Position numbers and translations under genes: made by a program. Of a DNA stretch of 60,000 nucleotides, positions 24,471 through 60,000 are shown piece after piece. A model generated the notes under the pieces. It had not been told where the DNA came from, searched no databases, and saw only the letters and a program-made list of their open reading frames with translations. The DNA lies in the NCBI GenBank assembly GCA_030141605.1, contig JAQGDQ010000695.1:1-60000 (forward strand). The letters are read 5' to 3'. Source of the DNA: Tubiluchus corallicola (Eukaryota; Priapulida; Priapulimorpha; Priapulimorphida; Tubiluchidae). Each line of letters starts with the position of its first letter. The first letter of the stretch is position 1.

Positions 24471-25660
24471 ATCTAAGGGACTGATCAGTGACCAGTGTGG
24501 CTATCTAAAATTTGAGGATGAATGGCTACATCTGTATCATGAGCATACTGCACAGCACACCCCTTAGTGATATTTAGCTGGTTTTTTTGTATTTGCTTTA
24601 ACATTTTTAAGTCCTTAGATGTGAAGGCGCTACATTTGTATGCCATATCGTCTTATGTATCTCTGTTCAGCAAGCAAGAATAATGTTGAACAAGACTGCG
24701 TGACACCAGGTGCAATGCTGAATAGTGCATATATTACTGAGGTCGTGGTATCAGTGTGTGTACATGACTTGCATATCTGTTCAAGGAATGTTGTTGGGCA
24801 GCTGAATAATAATGTTACTCCATTACAACAAACAACAAGTCTCGGTATGTGTACCTGTTGACAGCATCAAATGCTTTTTCAGAACCTGTAATGGCTAACC
24901 TTAGTTGTTCGTGCTGCTTTAGGTTTTTGTTAAACAGTAAAATTTTTAGACACGAATTGCATTTCCTGCTAGACATGCTTTGTCTCACTCTGATCTCATG
25001 CTGAGCTTCTAGGAGTAGTCTATGACCAGGAGTCTGTTAGTCTATTCAGAAGTAGGTTTCCAGAAACAACGAGGGAAAAATGTCCAAGTGAATTTTTGTT
25101 TTTCAGCTGCTTTGTTGCATTTTGAATTTCTTGTAATGTTGGTGGCTCATCCATTTCATATTATTAATTTTGCGACAGTTTACATAAATGCAGATGGATT
25201 TATGTCATACATTTGGATTGTTTAGAAGTCCAGTAGAAAGTACAGTGTATCTTGCCTGGCATTCTTTATCAGCAAGCCAGTGAATTTTTAAGGCTTATAT
25301 TGTAACCACCAATTAGCCTCTGTTTTCTAATAAGATTCTTTGTTTTACTGTGAAGTTCAACTCGTCAGTACTTATATTCAGGTTTTATGCAATGGTTTGT
25401 CTTAACATGCACCAATAAAGAACCCTGGGGGTGGTCTGGGCAAAGTTTCTCTGCTGATCGTTTGGAAAACTACTGTCTAGCCTCTTTCCATCACTATTTC
25501 TTCTTGTAGAAGGAGTGCACATTAGATTTTCAGCCGTGTTAAGACCAATTATTAATCCAGTGGTCAAGCCAATAGATCGCTCAACCCAGAGTTGTGTGCA
25601 CTTCTTCGGTCTTTCTGTTTGATTGTCTGTTAATGTCCTGATCTTGAATGTTGCCATTCA
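24470..25660 (-). pseudogene. Decayed LINE reverse-transcriptase relic (L1-like)
   Basis: Reading the minus strand around 24930-24860 gives LAITGSEKAFDAVNRYT, which matches the conserved RT block LLLIDFEKAFDSVN of L1-type elements. Further along (24735-24640) the frame gives GVTQSCSTLFLLAEQ, resembling GVRQGCPLSPLLFLLA. Near 24530 it gives AVQYAHDTDVAI, resembling the QYADDT catalytic box with one aspartate lost. Blocks are in the right order but in shifted frames with stops. Family knowledge is from memory; a protein search would decide. Confidence 0.5.
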
Positions 25661-28600
25661 TTAATATTTTTATATTTTGTTCATCAATTTTGAAAGAATG
25701 TAAATTAGCATTCGTAACTGATACCAGCTTTTTTCAGTTCAATATGGTAATATTAACCCACTTGCCTATATTTAATTGCTGACACCGTGTTTTGCCAAAA
25801 CGCTTTTGCCCGGCACACCCATGGTCAGCTCCCACTCCGTTGTTTGTTGGTGGCCACCTCAAGAATAATTTTTTCTGCATGTAGCTGTGTGATTGCATTC
25901 ATACCTAGTCTTCACAGAATCTGTATTATAACTTTCGAGCTTTCATCAGCATTGGGTGCATGAAGGTAGCAATGCAAAATGGGGTTACTCTTACTATTTC
26001 ATAGGTCTCTCCTTCTAAAAACTTCTAGTTTGTCATTATTTAATTACCTATATCATAATTTGAGCTTAATTTGTCAAGCTTATTGTCTCTGCTGAAAAGA
26101 ATATATTTATGATATGGTTGAATATTGAATTACTATTGAATTTACTAATGAAATTTACGAGTGCCGCTTTCAAAGATTGACCTAAACATACTGAAAGTGC
26201 ATTGACTGTCAGTAGCTGTCATTGGGTTCTCTGGTGGATTTTTGAAACTGTGCTGAGAACGGGCGCAACTATATAAATTGACTGCATTGCTTGCTTTTTG
26301 TGTATATTTGTTACATTATGATTACTGATTGCTTTTGTTCACCTATTACGCTTAAGACTTACTGCACAAATTTTCTTCCTTTTGTTTTTTTTGTTGTGCA
26401 TTCATTATTTAACTACATTTTCGTTCATTTGCTGCATTTTAGTTCACTCGCTGCATTTATGATTTAACCAGATTGTTTGCTTTTTTGTTGTTGCATTCAT
26501 GACTTGTTCGGTTGTTGTTTTAATTTTTAATTGCATTATTTGCTTGCTTTTTTCCGTTGGTATAATTATAATATAACTGCATTGCATTTTGTTTATTTGC
26601 TACATTTAAGACCTAACCACATATTTATTCACTAAAATATCACTAAAACACAGCAGCTCTTTATCAATATTCAAGTCTAAATTAAAAAAAACATTTAATG
26701 ACTCGTTTTGAATATCCGACATACGAACACGATGATACCTACTCAAACCAAAATTTTATTTTTCCTAGACCGTACTAAACTAGTCTATATTTTTTATTTT
26801 TTGAATTTCTAGTTGCACTTATAGTTTAGCTTGCACCAGACGCATTTGCTCAGAACAGTGTATGTTTTTGTTTTATATGAACTAATACTGATTGTCTGTC
26901 TTGTATTATGATGGTCAATGTTTTAAAATGGCAAATAAAGATTTTACTACTACTACTACTATTCACTTAACCATGTAGTCTGCCGTGCTTTGTAATATTT
27001 CTAAGTTATATAGGGGTGGCTGACTCGATGACCTCCTGGTCTTTCGCCACCGCATCTCTACGTACTTTACACAATTTGTTGGTTTTGCGCTATAAATATT
27101 ATACTAGAGATGAATAAACCCTTGAATTGAATTGAAAATTTGTTTAAAACAGCAACGGTGCATCGGCATATTTGGCAATCAGATATTTACTGGCAATACA
27201 AACACGACAAACAGAAGGGCGCGATTGTAGTGTTGTTCGAGTTGGTTTTTAAGTATTATTCTATAAACTTGTATTAGTAGCTATAAAGGATGAAAAAATC
27301 CTTTGATGTTTGTATTTCCTTTTTATTTTTTAATTAATTTTTGCTTAAGAACAGTGAAGTTTGTCCATGTGAAGATTATCATGGTTTTGTCAGTTGAGCT
27401 ATGTGTATTCTTACTCCTAAGTCCTGGTCCCTTGGACTCTTAACCCTGGCGGTAAAAAGAACGTGACGTAACTGGATATTTGCATTAACCGTTGCCACTA
27501 AAATATACCTAAGATTAAGATAATTTATTTTAGCTTCATGCAAAAATAATGCACAATAATTAAAATAAATAAGTCACAAGAACTTGAAGAAGTAAAATAT
27601 AATACTTTAATACTATATTAGAATAAATAAAGTTGGGGCAACCGAAAAGTCACCTAGTTAGGCTATCCCTAACTTACCCAGAGTTATTATTTTTCTAGCT
27701 TAGGTGATCTTAGCATAGCTTAGTGATCTTAGGTGAGCTTAGCTTAGCTTAGTTGTAATATACATGTACAACATCTTGTATGATTGAAAACAGCAAAAAA
27801 ATAAAATACATTCTGACTCCCCAGAAATACTATACTAAGGTGTTGAAGTTTGCTGCATGGTAGCTAAAAGGGGACCCTGTTAAGCCACCATGAAATGTGA
27901 AATAAGAAATGAAGCAGGTAGATGATGAGAAAAGAAGAGAATAAAGAAGAGCTATGTTGCAGTTAGTAAGAAGAAAAGAGAAAGAAAGAAAAAGTCAAAA
28001 GAAAACAATGGCAATATTCGCATTAGCTGCAACTGAGTTTTGAAAAGAAACCATCGGCGGATGCTAAACAGCTGATACGAATCACCAACTTTTTTAAACT
28101 TTCCCTGATTAAATTTTATTATGGCTCAGGTTGGCAGCAGATGAATGAAATGAGGTAATCAGACGAATGCTACTAGATAATTATACATTGTCCATTACAT
28201 TCCTCGTCAGAAATTTTAGTCCTTTGGATTGCGGTAAGAGGTGCAACATAAAACTGTTAGGCCTGGCCTGTTTTTGGGCTGTAATTCTTGTGATGATATG
28301 AAAGCCGAGAATACGAGATTGCAAGTAAAGTTGCAAGTAACAACTGTGCGTAGTGGAAAACTCGCCATGTCACGTGAAAACCGAATTTGAAGCTCATCAA
28401 TAATAAACAAATACTAAGTAGACCTAGTACAGCACATTCCAGAAGATTACAAGCATTTAAGCCTCTCAAAAAAATACACTCAAATGCAAAAGTGGAGCCG
28501 TGGCTCCCACCCCGCTGGGGGTGTCTACAGTGCTCCCCATACCCCCTAACTGAATTGCAGTCACTAGTCATTTCGTTTATCACGGTGAAATACTGGTTCT

Positions 28601-28710
28601 TGTCTGATCTGATGGGTGAGCGCCTAGGAATACCAGGATGCTGTAGGCTTGCGTGATGCCCACACTGCATCTCGAAACTAGGCGGAGGAACTGCACAAGC
28701 AGCCAACAGC
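25661..28710. other. Intergenic sequence upstream of MLH1, no gene seen
   Basis: Low-complexity AT-rich sequence. A likely retroelement tail with (TAC)n lies at 26925-26962 (ggcaaataaagattttacta). A (TTGAA)n-tailed 3' end is at about 27050-27135. TTAGCTTAGGTGATC-like short repeats occur at 27695-27755. ORFs at 28216-28706 overlap on both strands and show no domain. The stretch 28470-28710 may be the 5' part of the element annotated next. Confidence 0.45.
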
Positions 28711-29076
28711 TATATGGCGGAGGCGGTCAAGTGAGCCAACGGCCATGTGTAGAGGAGTAAACCTTCTCGAATGTAGCCCCGAAGGCGGACCAGTGCAGCA
28801 TGCTCACTGACTCCGGCAGCTCCTGCAGCCAACCTGGTGCCAAACGTATCGCTCCGCTTTGCTTTGGACTACATCAGGGAGAAAGAGAGGGGTTCCTGTT
28901 GTCTGGGCAACTCAGGATCTCGTAACACCTTGCCCAGGCGTGCGCCCTGCAGACGTTCAAGGATCGCACTGCTCAGCCACAGTCGACGCTGCAGCTCCAT
29001 CAATGTGATCAATAACTGACTCTCTCGGCGCACACTCCATTGTCTACCGAGACAGAAGGATGCCAACAACAACAAC
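28711..29076 (+). mobile_element. 5'-truncated non-LTR element 3' end (family J), copy 1
   Basis: This copy is shared with 47041-47425 and, inverted, 50913-51131. All copies have the same 3' end, gacagaaggatgccaacaac followed by (AAC)n, but different 5' limits. That is the signature of a LINE or LINE-dependent SINE. No ORF with a known domain is visible. This copy ends about 160 bp upstream of the MLH1 start codon. Confidence 0.7.
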
Positions 29077-29235
29077 TCATTTCGTTCTCTAACCCGTTGC
29101 ATTTTTGTTTATTGATTTCTGTTTATTTATTTATACAATTATTTATTGTATAACAAAACTGCAACAATTTTTTTAGTCTGCTGGTTTAGTGGTCCATTGC
29201 CGTGACGATGAGGACTAGCGCCTAATCAATGATAA

Positions 29236-58622
<29,387 letters not shown>

Positions 58623-58830
58623 GTAAATTATTTGCATTGCAAGTGCCGCGTTTTTGACCAAGAAAAAGTGAAAGGTTTCCATGACTTTAAAGAAAGACCA
58701 GATGATTGTTTAGTATCAGTCTCATTTAATTTACTTCCCAAAATCATCGTACTAACATGTGTCATTCATGTATTCCTCATCAACATGCTGAATTTCTACC
58801 TTTTGCACCTTGTCCTCCCTCATTCTAGAA

Positions 58831-59128
<298 letters not shown>

Positions 59129-59294
59129 ATTTAATGCACTTCTGTTTTGTTTCTTATATTTTCAATTTCCCATTAATCTGGCCAGAGGCACCAGCAGTCT
59201 CAATAAAAATTATATATTAATGTTTTTTGTAATATTTGTATTAATTCAATGCTTTTTGTAAAAATCATCATTGTATGCTCATGGTAAATCTAGT

Positions 59295-59815
59295 GATGAT
59301 GATGATGATGTTCGTCCTTCGAATCGAAAATGACCATAGTGACAGGGATAAAGGGTCAGTTTGGGGGGTTGTCATTCCTTTGATGAGCTCGAAGGTGATT
59401 GATTAGGACAATTCTGGAATGGAAACTTCTTTTGCATTTGGCACAGGTGAGGCTGGGTGTTTTGACCTGTTGTTGGGCAATGTCACAAGCCTTGCATCTC
59501 CTGCGCTTCTCCTCTGCCTCCTCAATTCTTTTCGCCTCTGCTGTCTTAGCCCCTGTGGCGACGGCACTCCGCCATGCTGAGCGATCTTGTGCAAGGGTTT
59601 CCATTGAGCGGATGTCCATGCTGAGCTCCTTGAGCGAGGCCTTCAGGCTGTCTTTGAAGCGTTTCTTTGGTCGTCCAACCTTTCTCTTTCCAGACACAAG
59701 TTCTCCGTAGGGCATCTTCTTTGGTATGCGGTTGTCTGGCATGCGAATCACAGGAGGAGTGTGTGGATGCTGGGGAGGTCAGCTCTTTTAAGTACCTCTG
59801 TGTCTGATTATCTAG
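59295..59815 (-). pseudogene. 5'-truncated LINE fragment (ORF2 C-terminus) with target-site duplication
   Basis: The minus strand encodes VIRMPDNRIPKKMPYGELVS, GKRKVGRPKKRFKDSLKASL and CAKCKRSFHSRIVLINHLRAH (CxxC...HxxxxH). This is the zinc-finger C-terminus seen in many animal LINE polyproteins. The 3' end is an (ATC)n tail (59295-59310 on plus as gatgatg). The direct repeat taaatctagt lies at 59285-59294 and 59816-59825. A frameshift separates YLKELTSPAS-type sequence upstream, so the copy is dead. The clade is not assigned. Confidence 0.85.
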
Positions 59816-60000
59816 TAAATCTAGTAACAAATAACAACTTGGTAATCATTCCAGAAAATGTATCACTGTTATATGCTTACCAGACTACAAGGCATTGTTA
59901 ACCCTTTCAGTCCCAAATAATTTTTTGATAAGAAAATTTTTTTGGCTTGGTACTTTTGTTCAGTATGTCCATCTTGTTTACACATAATAATAATTTTTTC

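Noticed and set aside
28257-28706. 149-codon minus-strand ORF upstream of MLH1 as a divergent gene
   Set aside because: No family match that I can recognise and part of it overlaps probable retroelement sequence; a transcript would be needed to support it.

Overview
This window is eukaryotic nuclear DNA from an animal, most likely an invertebrate. It carries a DNA mismatch-repair gene split by conventional GT-AG introns, a single-exon ionotropic-receptor gene, and a very heavy load of minisatellites and animal-type transposable elements (pogo/Tigger, hAT, TTAA-flanked MITEs, a tRNA-headed SINE and LINE 3' ends). No bacterial, viral or CRISPR architecture is visible. The species cannot be fixed from the sequence alone.

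Layout. Positions 1-29,235 hold no recognisable host gene. They are dominated by tandem arrays: 24 bp at 1-355, 62 bp at 641-2440, 44 bp at 3704-4091, 40 bp at 5162-6017, 33 bp at 6018-8775, 80 bp at 9283-10713, 91 bp at 13104-13306, 89 bp at 14266-17460 and 95 bp at 17550-18140. The arrays between 3.7 and 10.7 kb lie between two inverted ~640-700 bp copies of one TTAA-flanked element (3008-3703 and 10812-11451). Further right are hAT-like elements, a short-TIR MITE, a pogo-type MITE and a decayed LINE.

From 29,236 to 58,622 the plus strand carries the first 16 coding exons (about 560 codons) of MLH1, the eukaryotic MutL homologue. The C-terminal exons lie beyond the right edge. Exon sizes match those I recall for the human gene at most positions. 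The visible differences are a fused exon 3+4 and a short, differently split linker. The introns are packed with seven minisatellites, several microsatellites and TE copies. In intron 7 a 37-bp minisatellite has repeatedly copied the end of a coding exon together with its 5' splice site.

Intron 15 (51,861-58,460) contains a complete intronless gene on the same strand (54,890-56,296). It encodes a 468-residue ionotropic glutamate receptor-like protein with its own TATA box and a candidate poly(A) signal. No functional link between it and MLH1 is implied beyond nesting. The window ends in intron 16 with a long GA microsatellite and a 5'-truncated LINE fragment bounded by a 10-bp target-site duplication.
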